This document shows, piece after piece, positions 40,087-52,093 of a stretch of DNA of 64,000 bases (its first letter is position 1; each line of letters opens with the position of its first letter). Both the position numbers and the translations under genes were made by a program. Source of the DNA: Synchiropus splendidus (Eukaryota > Chordata > Actinopteri > Syngnathiformes > Callionymidae); contig NC_071336.1 of NCBI RefSeq assembly GCF_027744825.2, forward strand, positions 25,018,501 through 25,082,500, in the 5' to 3' direction. Under the pieces are notes generated by a model. That model was given only the letters and a program-made list of their open reading frames with translations. It was not told where the DNA came from and searched no databases.

Positions 40087-40265
40087 CAGGGGTCTGAGAC
40101 GGATCCACAAAGGGGGGCGCAGTGGTTGGCGTACTGCAAGACCAATCAGGTGCCAGCTGAAACAACAGCGCCAGAGTGACACTCAACAGATGATCTTCAT
40201 ACACCTGACTGGTGAAAAGAACAAAAACCTGCACCCACTCACAGCCCTTTAGTTTGAGACCCCTG
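40087..40265. mobile_element. hAT-like MITE with 8-bp TSD
   Basis: Terminal inverted repeats CAGGGGTCTGAGAC and GTTTGAGACCCCTG differ by one base. They are flanked by CGTTACAA (40079-40086) and CTTTACAA (40266-40273), which match at 7 of 8 bases. The interior includes CAATCAGGTGCCAGCTGAAAC. The ends differ from those of element A, so this is a separate family. Confidence 0.85.
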
Positions 40266-40539
40266 CTTTACAAGTACATTATATTCCCATATATGATTAT
40301 GTGTTTCGCTGCTTTGCAATTCCACTCTTTTAAACTACCTATTTCTGCTTTACCGTTCTGAAGACATCGGTCACAGTTCAGTGTAAAAAGTGAGATGGTG
40401 TTAAATAACTGTAATTTAAATACCATTGTTTTCATGGTCTGATTTGTATGTGCTTTTATTTTGTTGTTATATTTCCTGTTCAACCTTTTTTTTCTACTTG
40501 ACACGTAATGACACACAACTGGAACCTCTTACCTCATCA

Positions 40540-41505
40540 GGATACCTGCGAGCTTTCAAAAAGCTTCCTGGTTCAGGTCTGTCGTGTCAGGTCATCCATG
40601 CTCCTACGCTGGTGAAGTTTACTTCTCCTGATCTCCTTGTATTCTATCGTGTTTTCTATTGTGCTTGAGCTTTTCTTAGATATCCTGCCTTGTGTTTTGA
40701 ACCTCCACTGTCATGTTTCGTTTCTCTTGTGCTTTTATTTTGTTATTTCCTGTGCCGTTTCCTTCTCTTTCCACGGCTTCACAGCAGCACAGCTGGATCC
40801 CATTCCGCTGATAAGACTCCACTGGTTTCTACACATTGGTTCCAGTCTTTTGTTTTCCTCTTGTCATTGTTATTTCTTGTGTGTGTGTGTGTGTCTGAGT
40901 GTTTAATTCCAACACTGAGTGCTTTCTGTTATTTGGGCCTTGTGAGTTATTTTCCGCGTGCGTTTGCGTTGTCCCTGTTACTTAGGCTTGATTATAATTC
41001 GCCTGTTTCAGGTTTTTCCCCTGCCCTTGAGTGTATTTCCCGTTCTGTGTTCTGGTGTCGGCGCCCTTGGATCAGCGTTCCTTGTTAAATCTACTCTCGC
41101 TCTTCCGAGCCTTCTGTCAGTCCTCAACAATTCAGCAACTAGGTCTGATCCGAAAAACAGCCATGACATCCACGTGCTTTTAATTTATTCTCTGATTCCG
41201 GTCATAAGTGTTGAGTTTTTCCGCTATGTGCATTATCTGTTCTTTTTCAATTTTTATTTCTGCCAGAATGCTTTATTCCGCTTAGGTTTCTGTTCTCCAT
41301 TTTCTGTGTTGTCGGTTGTGCTGTGTTGTCCTCAGTTGTTCGTGTTTTCTCTTCTGGTTTGGCGATGCCCTTGGTTCCTCCTTCTCGTCCGTCGTCATTG
41401 TGTTGTTTGTTTATTATTGTGAATAAATATTTAATGTAACCCCACTTGTCCAAGTCTCCCTGTCTCCAGTCACTTCAAGCATTTGGGTCCAGTACTTCTG
41501 GTTTT
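40540..41505 (+). mobile_element. Pyrimidine-rich LTR-like block 2
   Basis: Nearly 1 kb of T/C-rich DNA containing CTTTTATTTTGTTATTTCC and a GT run at 40880-40893. It ends with GTGAATAAATATTTAATG and CATTTGGGTCCAG, comparable with the end of the block at 39130-39580. The 154-codon hydrophobic frame at 40958-41422 reflects T-richness and is not treated as a gene. Confidence 0.3.
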
Positions 41506-41526
41506 ATATTTAAATTTATATTCATA

Positions 41527-41531
<5 letters not shown>

Positions 41532-41611
<80 letters not shown>
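41532..41611. repeat. (AT)40 microsatellite
   Basis: About 80 bp of pure AT followed by ACACATGGGGG. Confidence 0.95.
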
Positions 41612-41616
<5 letters not shown>

Positions 41617-41619
41617 GGG

Positions 41620-43470
41620 GGTGGATTAAATTAAATTTCCTATTGATCAGTATTATTCTAATACTAGCACTGCACACTCGAGACTACCCCTGTCTGGGAA
41701 CTACGTGTATTTAAACGGGTGGCACACTCATTGGTTGTCCTCTTCCCGGCCAGCTGGCAGCCGGAACCGCAGCCTCGGCGGATGAGACTGTTGGCAGAGC
41801 ACAGCGGTGACCATTGCCACCACACACAGCACCGTATTTCGGGTGGTGCGTTTATTCTTGGGCAGCAGCAATTCCCTCCTTGTACGACTCCACTGGGGAT
41901 AATTCCTGCCTGTTCCACACCCAATGTGCATTCAGTTCACTCCCCACATTATGATCATGCTCTAGAGAGCGTCACTGATGCGGAATAGACACTCCAAAGT
42001 AACTTTGCGATGGATTTTCTGCAGAGCGGCCTGAAAATTCGGTCACTCCTTTAATTTGATGGGAAGGATATCCCCCACCCAGATATCCATTTTGTTTAAT
42101 TTGAGGCCAAATTTGAATTATCAGCCCCTGCAGGTTGGTAAAACTGGTAGCGGGGCCGGAAGTTGTTCACTCCGAGAACTCAACAGGAGGTTGTGTCAGA
42201 CGCTTCCTCACCTGCTGCTCGAGGTGAGAGGCGGCACAGGAACGTTTCCGTCTGACTTTGATTTTGTTTGACATTTTTGATATCTCATCCGTTATGCAAC
42301 AGAGTTCAGAAATTCCTTTCCCTTTATCTGTCTCTTAAGTTACAGTTTTGTTGACATTTTTGTCTAAATGTCACTCATGCTTGTATATTTGTTGGCTGCG
42401 ACTTAAAGCACATCATACAAATGTCACAAATGGCCATGTACTGAATGCTCAATGTCAGCTGTGCCTCACGTCATACGCATAAATGGTACAAGAGGAAACA
42501 ACAAACTTCCACATACAATGGTCCAACAGTGACTCGTTGTTTGCCTGGGCCTCCACTGATAATGTTTTCCTGAAGCTCCAGTGTCTCATTTTTCATCAGA
42601 ACTCTTGTGCTCAAAGCCGCACTCTCAGTCAATGGCTTATTGATCCTGCTGTTCGCAGCCAGATTTATAATTTCCACACTCATGGCATTGACATTTAACA
42701 GCCTCATTCACAAGAAATATCAGACATATTAAAAATACAGATTGACTTTTTCCGGCCGCAATTGTATAGCGTGTAGATTTTTCAACAATCAAAGGTTGTT
42801 TCGAAGGAATTTCTGAGGTGAAACGCAAGAAGACGTGATATTGCAGTATATATACAGTAGTAGTCTTATGGGCCATCTGACTCAAATTTCAAGCCTTTTT
42901 TCGACTGTGAAAAGATGTTATGACTGATTTTTTTCTTCTTTTTTTCTGTTTTGTTCTGTTCATTGAAAAGCTATATGCTCTCAAATAAAGCATCCCCATC
43001 CATAGGATAAATTTCTTTCAAAAGCAGCTATTTCATGTTGTGTAGCTACTTTTCCTTAGACGTATTCATCTTCTTTTGTTTTCCTATTAACCTGCACAAC
43101 ACTTTCAATTGCATAGAAATGTGTATCAAGAGTTATTGTCAAAGCGGTAAACTTCTATACAACATTTTGACACCAAGGTGTGACCCTGGCGTTTATTTAA
43201 GAAGAGTGAGTAAAGAGCCTCTGTGGTTTTTTTTTTTTTTTTCTTTTGCGTTTTCACAGATAAAGAACGCCCCCAACAAAGAATCCAAAACATTTTAAGA
43301 GCCATAAAAAGGAGGCCACCTCTCCAGTCACCGGTCACAGCTTACAAATTATTATTAATAATGATCATCATCATTCGTGTTTTCATCATCCGTAGCATTG
43401 GTTTGAACAGTTGAACTTTGTCTTGGTTACTGAAAGGACACTAATCTCTCGTGATGTTTTTTTGGTGAGC
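41620..43470. other. No recognised gene
   Basis: ORFs of 89 codons or fewer, unrecognised. A T-run lies at 43226-43241. No named repeat. Confidence 0.4.
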
Positions 43471-43472
43471 CA

Positions 43473-43678
43473 TAGTGACGACTAGAAGTGGTTTCATGAC
43501 ACAGTACTGCAAGGTTGATGGGGTTTCATGAAACAGTGCCATGATTTTCAGAGGCCACCAGATGGCACTGTAAAATGTTTGGACTTGAACAACCATCTAG
43601 TGGCCTCTGAAAATTAGGACACTGTTTCATCAACCCTGCAAAGCTGTTTCATGATACTTCACCTACAATACTCATTGT
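43473..43678. mobile_element. Element A copy 16, shortened centre
   Basis: TAGTGACGACTAGAAGTGG leads into both left repeats, and the right side ends near CACCTACAATACTCA. The centre is deleted so that ACTTGAACAA joins CCATCTAGTGG directly. The left motif at 43555-43568 is CCACCAGATGGCAC (exact CTCF core). The right motif lacks its outer GC. Confidence 0.85.
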
Positions 43679-43837
43679 TAGTAATCCATTTAGAGTGTGC
43701 CTCATTTTTTATCCATATTGGAGAACCGAGACCAGTGAGATCCAGCTTTTGAGAGGGAGCTGTTTATTCAGCCTCAGTGTCATTGAGGCTGCACATCAGA
43801 TGATGTGCAATGAAACATCCCAATTTAAATACCCTTT

Positions 43838-43991
43838 TAGTGATAGGTAGATGAGGTATCATGATTTTCTGGGGCCACTGGATGGCGCTCTTGGCTGAGA
43901 AAGTTTTCATTTTTCATCAAATTAGTCAGATGACACAGTGCCATCTGGTGGCTTCTGAAAATCAGGACGCTGTTTCATGAAACCTCATCAA
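43838..43991. mobile_element. Element A copy 17, right terminus missing
   Basis: TAGTGATAGGTAGATGAGG opens the copy; it stops after TTTCATGAAACCTCATCAAT. The left motif CCACTGGATGGCGC has one mismatch. The right motif at 43938-43951 (minus) is CCACCAGATGGCAC, an exact CTCF core. It lies 160 bp from copy 16. Confidence 0.85.
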
Positions 43992-44273
43992 TGGCCAAAT
44001 CTCATCTTGTGATGACCAGACAGTCCTGGAGACCTTGGACCACCGTGTCAGCGTTGTGTTGGCGCAATACATCCACACCTCCAATAATTTCTGATGAGAA
44101 TCAAGCGAAGCTTCATAAAGCACTGCCTCAGTTTTTACAGGCCAATGATCCTTCCCATCCCAATGATCTGATAAATGAGAGTCTTACCACTGCCCCAACA
44201 GTGATACTCATGCGGGAATCTTCCTTCTGTGTCAAGACAATAGCAACCTTGTTACACAATCCTAAAACAACTA

Positions 44274-44359
44274 ACATCAATGTTGCTCACATCAATGTTG
44301 CTCACATCAGTGCTGCTCACATCAATGTTGCTCACATCAATGTTGTTCCCATCAATGTT
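44274..44359. repeat. 15-bp minisatellite, about six units
   Basis: The unit is ACATCAATGTTGCTC with a few substitutions (third unit CAGTGCTGCTC, last units GTTGTTCCC). Because 15 is a multiple of three, one frame reads HINVA repeats; no gene context supports translation. Confidence 0.9.
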
Positions 44360-44399
44360 TACTTTAAGTGATGATTGTGTGCTGTCTTTGGGATTTTGA

Positions 44400-45830
44400 A
44401 ATTCAAATTTAAACTCAAACTGGATATAACCATTTTCAGGAGTGGTTTCTTGAAAGTTCAAACCGTCCTTCATGAATCATACTTCTCACGTCCTTCAAGC
44501 TCAACTTGTCGTCCGTCGGCGTGTGTTAGCAGCAAGTTGCCAAACCAAGCTGACAGATGTTGAAGTGCTAACCAGCTCCACTTTCACACCTTTTCACTCT
44601 AATCCACCGGCAGTTGGTCCAACGCGACACACGTGGCTCATGGCGGCGTCAGACAGCCTCCCGCGCTGTTTTGCGCGCCACTCAGCAACAGAAGCTGCTG
44701 GGCGATGTGGTGGATATTGTTACTGGGGAGAGGACTCAGGAAGGAGGCCAAGGTTAAGAATCAGTGCAGGACTTCCTTCCTGCAGGGCGGAAGATAAGAC
44801 CATCTTAAACCAAACAGATCGGGAAGTGCTGTCATATTCATGTGCTCACCAACAGCAGAGCATTTGTTGCATTTTCTAAAGGAACATTTTTGACAATGGT
44901 CTGTGAAATACCAGAAAAATACATGCCTTTTTATTCCCAAGTATTGACTGACAACGCAGCTGAAACGAGTGCTGCTATTTAATGAACGGGCTGGTTTGAT
45001 GCAGAGAGAGTCATAAAAATGAAGACGTGCTTCGACTGCTCAGCATGTTTGGAGGGTGAAATAAGACCATGTAGCGGTTAAATATCATCCATCGGTAACG
45101 TTTCCTGCATCAGAATGATTCTCATTTGAATATTTATCATTTACCTTGTTATTAATTCACACACAACACTCTTCACTTATTCCCAAATCATGAAAGCATA
45201 AACATGTTTGAAACAAACACAGCTGGCTGGAGATCTCGCCCATGTTGAATGAGTGTGACATTGGTTACTGTTTGCAAAGATAATGGTGTTTTCTGTGGCT
45301 CGCACCAGATTCCCTCTACAGTTTCAATAAGTATTTGTTTCTGTTTATGCCCAATATTTATGTGCATTTGTTACCAAGGCAGGCGAAGATCCCATTAACT
45401 GTGGACGCCTCTGTAACATTCACGCCATGATGGTTAGAGCACAAGATGCATCGTTCCGGGGAAGTAAACACTGACAATAGACAGGTAGTGCGAAGACATC
45501 ACCACTTGGCAAAAGGTTGCTGTTGGAAAATATTGGACTTTTATGAGCAAGCATATAAAAGACCAATACAGTGTGACTGGTAATTCTCACTATCTCTGTC
45601 GTTCCCCTCATCCATCCCACACGCCTTGACACATGGAAAAAAAAGCTGCCAAAAAGCTGCTTCAGTTGGAATGGCAGTCATCTTCTCCACCACCTTTCCA
45701 ACGCTGGCTAACTTGAAATGGCAACTGTCATGGGAAATAAATATGACCCTCAAAGTCTCATTTACTTCACAGGTTACATACTTTGAGGGGTTTTCATCAT
45801 CTTCATAAATATGACTCAAACATTGGTATG
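44400..45830. other. No recognised gene
   Basis: ORFs up to 135 codons (44472-44879 plus), none recognised. No repeat named. Confidence 0.4.
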
Positions 45831-45838
45831 AATAGAAT

Positions 45839-46089
45839 TAGTCATGGGTGGATGAGGTTCCATGATACAGTGGTGAGGGGTTGATGAGGCTTCATGAAAC
45901 AGTGTCCTGATTTTCAGAGGCCACCAGATGGCACTGTCTGCTGTAAAATGTTTGGACTTCACCAATAAATTTATTGAAACCTCATATCATTTCTAAACCA
46001 TGAGCACCATCTAGAGGCCTCTGAAAATGAGGAGACTGTTTCATCAACCTTGCTATACTGTTTCATGATACCTCATCTACCCATCACTA
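45839..46089. mobile_element. Element A copy 18 (full length)
   Basis: TAGTCATGGGTGGATGAGG to CATCTACCCATCACTA, about 250 bp with both outer and inner arms. The flanks AATAGAAT and AGTAGAAG agree at 6 of 8 bases. The left motif at 45921-45934 is CCACCAGATGGCAC (exact). The right motif has decayed to CCTCTAGATGGTGC. Confidence 0.9.
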
Positions 46090-46094
46090 AGTAG

Positions 46095-47420
46095 AAGAAA
46101 GATGGACATGAAGTCTGAAGGGTTTCTTTACTACTTGTTCAATGAGCAAAATTGTTTTCATTTCAAAAGTCATTTCAAAGCGTACGCACAAGACGTTGAA
46201 CAGATCACTACAGCAGTGAAACTATGGAGATCATGCTACATAAGCCAGCTTTAGCATGACGTGTTCACAAACTCTGTTAGTAGAACTGAGCTGTTTTTCC
46301 ATATCTGGGTCAGTTTTCGCTAATATATATTAAAGTCTGCCAGCTGCTGCGTTAGAAGAGCACCGATGAATGAAGTCATTCGGAGCCAGGTGTTCAGTCA
46401 GTACTGGAGCGGAAATCATAAGCCCCCAAATGAGCAACATTACTTTTTTTGTCTTCAGCAGCATGTGTTCCAATCAGGGGCTGAATTGCTTCCAATTCCA
46501 GCCGATGTTGCAGCATAAACGTTTTCACTGGAGCCTTTTGCAGGCAAATGGATTGAGATAGAGAACATACACCTGCACACACGCACATCCTGCTCAATCA
46601 TGCCGCTCACATCCAGCTGAACCCGATTGAGGATCTTTGACGGAGACATTTCCCTCATTTCCTGAGTTTTTCTAACATATCACTTATTCGCTTTTGTTTG
46701 TAATTTTCAGTTTTAAAAAAATAAAGCGTTTAAATGTCATGAAGTCAGGCAGGAGACGGGAACGTTCCAAAATCTGGTGGTGCGGAAGCATTAATTTGCT
46801 AATGTTTCCTCTGCAGTAAACTTTTGTTCCACGAAAAGCAGCGTTCATTTTCACATAAAAGTGGTTTTATAAATTGGCGGTGATTTGTCTGAATGTTTTT
46901 GATGCTTTGCTTTTCGATTCGGCAAAAAGGAAATCCTTCCGGCGAGATCTCGAGACGAAGCAGAATCAAAATGTAAAGGCTACAAGGTTAATGTGTGTTT
47001 CTATATGCAATTTTACGATGGAATGCATTGTTCCAGCTACACCGGAGAAGGTTCCTTCAGAAGCTCTAAATCTTTGAATAATTCATAAAGTCTTGCCCGT
47101 AAAAAAAAAAAGCCTCTGCTATTCGAATGGTGTCAGTGAGTTTACCCCAGAGTGTGGCATTTCACCATCGTCCCAGAGGTTATAGCAGGCAACTGTTTTC
47201 TGTATGACTAAACACTTGCCATGGAAAACTTGGGACGCTGGGCCAGAAAAATAATATTTTTAAAGGTTTATCATAGAAAGTTCAGGTTTCTAGGTAGATG
47301 TTGACGACAAGGGTGGGTGGACATGTAGGTATTAGGTGTTATGTATTCAAATGAAATAAGCATTGCACAAGAAAAATGCACTTCAGTTTTCAATGCTATG
47401 CCAATATTTCAAGAAGTGAC
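46095..47420. other. No recognised gene
   Basis: ORFs of 67 codons or fewer; nothing recognised. Confidence 0.4.
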
Positions 47421-47424
47421 TCAC

Positions 47425-47540
47425 TGATGAAGCTTCATGAAGCACTGTCCTTAGTTTAGCCATTTTATGAAACCTCATACCATTTAAAAACTGAGTGTGC
47501 TACTGAAAATGACGACACTGTTTCATGAAGCGTCATGAGC
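47425..47540. mobile_element. Element A copy 19 (short subfamily), deleted
   Basis: CACTGATGAAGCTTCATGAAG and GACACTGTTTCATGAAGCG are inverted arms around a reduced centre. Both CTCF-like motifs are gone. Confidence 0.7.
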
Positions 47541-47599
47541 CAATCTTTGCATGAAAGCATTAATAAGCTCAGCACAACATGCTATTCACCTCATTGAAG

Positions 47600-47668
47600 T
47601 GATGAGATGATGAGGCTCCATGAAACAATGTCGTCACTTTTTAGAGCACATTCTCAATGTGTAAAATG
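47600..47668. mobile_element. Element A copy 20, left arm only
   Basis: GTGATGAGATGATGAGGC, TCCATGAAACAATGTCGTC and TTTTTAGAGCAC represent one left arm of the short subfamily. No right arm follows. Confidence 0.65.
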
Positions 47669-47797
47669 CCAATAAGAAATCTTGGGAGAACATTTGCTGT
47701 TCCGTGTGGAGCTTGGGACGGCAATTTAATTTCTCCAGGGGACACATTCTGTGACTGTTGTCAGGGGCCATCACGCCCAAAGAAAGGAGGCCACAAG

Positions 47798-47816
47798 AAA
47801 AAAAAAAAAAAAAAAG
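47798..47816. repeat. Poly(A) tract
   Basis: About 17-19 A residues within a purine-rich stretch; no upstream element is recognised. Confidence 0.8.
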
Positions 47817-48634
47817 AACTAAATGAGGAAAAAATAAGGATAGTGAGGATATTATGTGTAGTTTTTGAAATTAAATTGTAGATTAGATTGTTGTGACTTA
47901 TTCATTCATTTGAAACACATTCTATGGAAAGATTATTGATGTGTCTCATACATCAACATCTATTTTCAATTGTAATGTATTTTAAGGGACAGGAAATACT
48001 TCTAAAATAGTCAACTGTCAAAAAGAATGAACCACAGAATTTATATTCAGTTGCGTCATAATGAACAAATTAAAATTCCCCAAAAGAAATCCAGAAAATT
48101 TTAACAATGTGGTGACTGTATTTCGACTCAATTTCAAATTTACTCTCAACTAGTGCAGAAAAAAGTGAGTTTTCATTGTTTTTTCCATCGTTCTTCGACA
48201 GTTCTTTTTTTCCCCTTTCCGTTCCTCACATTTGAGGCATCTGGATGTGTATTGAAAGTCGCTCTGAATAAGAAGACAAAACATAATGTTCCAAGAACAA
48301 CAAACAGATGTCTTTTTTTTTTTCAGGCCACAGTTCAAGTTTTTTCTTTTTGCTAAGGAGTCCACAAGGAGAGATGCGTGATCTGTCTCTGTAAACACTT
48401 GCTTTTCTATAATTATAGCAACAGGAAATGTATCATTATGTTCCTCAGCAGGAGTTAACATAATTTCTAGTTTAGAGAGGACGAGCCACAAACTCATCGA
48501 GGAACTGTCAGCGCAGCATAGGTCAGGGAGCTGGGAGCTGTAATGAAAAGATCAGTGCCGTTGCATTTCTTTTAAAATCCGTTGGATTTTCTCTTTCTGC
48601 AACACATTCTGACTTCTATGGTATTGATGGTTAT

Positions 48635-48740
48635 CAAATGAACTTCAGTGTCCAATGTTGACACAGAAGTCAGCCATCAGTGCTGCATGTTGACACAGTA
48701 GGCATCTGGATTTGATGGAATGATCCCCTGCCGCGGCATT
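48635..48740 (+). repeat. Unnamed interspersed repeat C, copy 2
   Basis: GTCCAATGTTGACACAG, AAGTCAGCCATCAGTGCTGC and ATGTTGACACAGTAGGC are shared with 60230-60335. CCGCGGCATTTCTTGACA parallels CCGCGGCATATTGGCAACG at 49213-49375. Confidence 0.65.
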
Positions 48741-49212
48741 TCTTGACATACAATAAGAACGGTTGGGGTCAGGACGCGCCGAAAAGAGTCAAAATCATGA
48801 TGACATGAGGAATCCTGTACCATATGTTGTGCTTATAAGTAGCATCATAAGTAAAGTGATGATGAGAGCTTACAGTAAGAAGCCCCACACCTCCTTTCTT
48901 AGCACCAACCATTATTTTTGGATGTCAAAAAATGCTTATGGAGGGAGAACTTTGTCACTGTTAGTCAAGCTTGTGATATGTACTTGAAATTTAAGTGCAG
49001 ATTTTTCAAGACTGCGACCTCCTTGACCTTTGCCCCCTTTCGTAACATGATGGACAGTCTGGTGACGTGCTGCTTACGGCGTCAAAATATGCCACTGGAC
49101 AGGAAATATTTGATTTCAATGAAAACCTTATATGTCAGCATTTGAAGCAGAAGGTAGATTCTGTGTTACCCAGGAACGCAAGAGTCTTCTTGACGTCAAC
49201 CCATCCTCATCC

Positions 49213-49375
49213 CATGGTGTAATATATTGACGTTGGGAAAGTGGACTTTGGCGTCCAATGCTGATGCCCAATGCATGTTGATGCATTTGGCTTCAATCGA
49301 AGCACATGTACTGCCATCCGCGGCATATTGGCAACGTCATGAGCAACACGTCACGTAAAAAGAAGACGAAGGTTG
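49213..49375 (+). repeat. Unnamed interspersed repeat C, copy 3
   Basis: ATATTGACGTTGGGAAAGTGG, CGTCCAATGCTGATGCCC and CATGTTGATGCATTTGGC show the family order. The copy lies about 0.5 kb after copy 2 in the same orientation. Confidence 0.65.
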
Positions 49376-49422
49376 GAGTTAGATAAAGCATTGGATGGCA
49401 ATAACGTGACTTTCATGGCACC

Positions 49423-49442
49423 ATCACCATCACCATCACCAC
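49423..49442. repeat. (CACCAT)n short tandem repeat
   Basis: Three to four CACCAT/CATCAC units. Confidence 0.8.
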
Positions 49443-49662
49443 CTTCTGAATGTCTCCTCACTTCATGCTTCACCCCCCCTGCGAGGAACACTGTAGGGAA
49501 ACATTTTTATTCCAATGAAATGCCTACATCTGCGTCACCATGCAATTCATATTGCTACCTTTGGCATCAGTACAATGTAGTGTTACACCAAGAGAGTGAG
49601 TATCGGATGGATTGGCATGACAGTGTGTTACTTTTGGAGCCCTTTGAACTTTAACACAGATT

Positions 49663-49953
49663 TCAGGGATACTTGGACACATCATCAGAGATAAACCCGG
49701 GGTTTGTCGTGTGGGGGTGATTGATCTCCAGCTTGCGTCCAAGTACAAGCACCAAAAGACCCATTGCTTTGGCACTGGTGGTGACGCCAGGGAATGTGGC
49801 CCTCTTGTACTTGTTGGCCCCGTCGATCCAGTCCTCCCATGGGACAGTCAGCTCTAGTGCCACCACTTGCTTGGTGGCACCTGAGGTAACCACCATATCT
49901 GGGCAGAGTGAAGTAGAACCTGTGGTGACTAGAAACTTCAGTTGACTTCTCAA
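49663..49953 (-). pseudogene. Retroelement-associated ELTVPWED protein relic
   Basis: The minus-strand frame of 96 codons contains LCPDMVVTSGATKQVVALEL then TVPWEDWIDGANKYKRA. This fits a C-terminal segment common in fish and invertebrate LINE-associated proteins (LRPDMV.WS...K.V..VELTVPWED..EEA..RK..KY). It lacks the upstream reverse transcriptase, so it is a fragment. Which LINE clade it came from is not decidable here. Confidence 0.55.
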
Positions 49954-49959
49954 ATAAAC

Positions 49960-51890
49960 TCAGCGCTCTTTTGTAAAAATATTCATCCAGTGTTATAAAA
50001 ACTGCCAGTTTCTATTTTGACAGCACACGTCTGGAACAACATGTAAATATATTTTTATGAAATACTTGTGCATTTCCTGGCCCCGCTAAGTGTTGCCCGG
50101 TAACGCGGCACAGACAGCAATAGATGGGGTCATGACTGTCCTGGCTCCTGATGAACTTTTGTATCTCCAGCAAATCGTCTTTCTGTATTTGACACCAGCT
50201 GTCAGACCTTGTCTACCTCTGAGCAGTTACTGTACCATCTGCATCCATTCAGCAGATGGTTTCAAATGAAAACAACCTGGTTCAGTCCACCATCACATAC
50301 TGTCCGCTTTGGCTTTGGATTCATCTTCACGAACAAATGTGGATCGAGATTTTTTTTTTTTGACATTTCACTGTGTGGCATGACAAACAGCAGAGTGAAA
50401 ACTGTTGTCAATGTTTTGTTTTTTTTCGTCATTAGGGCATCTTGAAAGCTGCATGACAGGTGACAGCATGTGCGCCACAGGTCTCCGTTTGTCATCTCTG
50501 AGCTCTAACAGCAAGTTCTGGTGTCAGAATCTTCCTCTCTCTCTTGAACTAACTCTCCGGACATCAAGGTAGCTCTCTAAATACGCCGCACACATGTGAG
50601 CCCCCCTTTCACACACTTTAAAAACGTGTCACACTCCACTTCCATCGACCCAATTAGGCCGGCCAGGTCAATTCCCCAAACACCCAGATGACCGATTGTT
50701 AGGATGTGTCTCCCGCTGACTGTTTTCACCCTGTGCTTTCAGAAAATTGGCCAAGCAGAGACTTCCCACTGTTGACTTTGGATGCACAAGTTTTTGGGGT
50801 TTTTTTTCTTAAATGAAGCACCCTTTGAGCGAGCCGCCTAAATCTGTACTGGCACACACCAGAAGTCCCAGGACAATTGCTGTTGATGCTCCAGTGGCGT
50901 CAAGCAGTGCCCTATTTTACATTGTCCTGTTAGTAGCAAGAATAGATGGTTACTCTGCTGGAAGCCTCCGACTTCTTTTAGGCTAACACCAACTTCTGCC
51001 GCAGTTGATAAAGTTTCAATCATTTCCAACTAGTGCAACAACAATATAAATACATAAGATGTTGAATATTGAAGGTGTTTCGTCTGACCTCATGGGCAAA
51101 CAAATTTCCAGCAACTGTCCTACTCTGTCTGTTTTTCATGGTAATGAGACGACCCTGGCATGACTAAATACTGAAGTGTGAAGCCCTGTGGAGGAAATGA
51201 AATAATGAATGCTCATAGTTTTATATTTTGGTGTGTTTTATCTCCTCTGATTTTACAACAAAATTAAATAAATGAATTCAAAAGCATCCAACAGCAACAG
51301 TACCGGTCATGAACTGCCACGAAACCATGCGGTGAGCAATGGTGGCCCTGTCCTACGGTTCAGTAGCCAAAAGGTTTCACACCAGCCACAGCAGAAGGTT
51401 GTCAAAACACGCGGAGCATCACGGCTTGTCAGATGGGGGGGCAAGTTAAGGGTCAATAAATTGCTGGACCATTCAAAAATGGAGGCCTGGCCTAATTATA
51501 TTTAATGATATTTTCCTATGTGTGGTGTTTCAGAAATATATTCTCATTAGTTTTGAAATATGCAATGCTGCCAAAATAAACCCAGCATTTTACATTTACC
51601 CAGCATTTTACTTTACGGCTCAGCCATGGTTACACATGCTCCCAAATATTCATTAAATCCTCTAACAGTCTGCCATTGTTTTGTCTGAAACCAAGACTTC
51701 CAACTGGCATGGGAAACACTCAACATAAAGAGGTGGCTCAAATGCTTCAAGTCGATAGCAGTGATCTTCTGTTATGGTCTAGAAGAAATACACTGTTTTG
51801 TTTTTTTGAAGGAAAAAGGAAGCTCAAGATCAACAGACAAACTGAAAACATTGAAAGTTTCTACATTGACAAAAGAAGTCTGGATGATAG
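49960..51890. other. No recognised gene
   Basis: ORFs of 78 codons or fewer; nothing recognised. T-runs at 50350-50361 and near 50800. Confidence 0.4.
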
Positions 51891-51894
51891 ATGC

Positions 51895-52093
51895 TAGTGA
51901 TGGGTCGATGAGGCATCATGAAACAGTACTGCAGGGTTGATAAAACAGTGTCCTAATTTTCAGGGGCCACTAGATGGCGCTCTTGATTTAGAAATGATGT
52001 GATGTGATTGAAGTCCAACACAGTAGACAGTGCCACCTGGTGGCCACTGAAAATGAGGACACCGTTTCATGAAGCCTCATTTGCCCATCACTA
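51895..52093. mobile_element. Element A copy 21, both motifs intact
   Basis: TAGTGATGGGTCGATGAGGC to TTTGCCCATCACTA. The left motif at 51967-51980 (plus) is CCACTAGATGGCGC and the right at 52030-52043 (minus) is CCACCAGGTGGCAC; both match the CTCF core exactly and face each other. The flanks do not give a clear duplication. Confidence 0.9.

Noticed and set aside
40958..41422. 154-codon hydrophobic ORF that looks like a membrane protein
   Set aside because: The hydrophobicity follows from T/C-rich DNA in an LTR-like block; the neighbouring frames show the same bias.
41446..41714. ORFs encoding long YIYIYI runs (also at 3987-4404, 22804-23207 and 30720-30992)
   Set aside because: They are translations of (AT)n microsatellites.
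44472..44879. 135-codon ORF on the plus strand in GC-richer DNA
   Set aside because: No recognised similarity, and the composition change is local and small.
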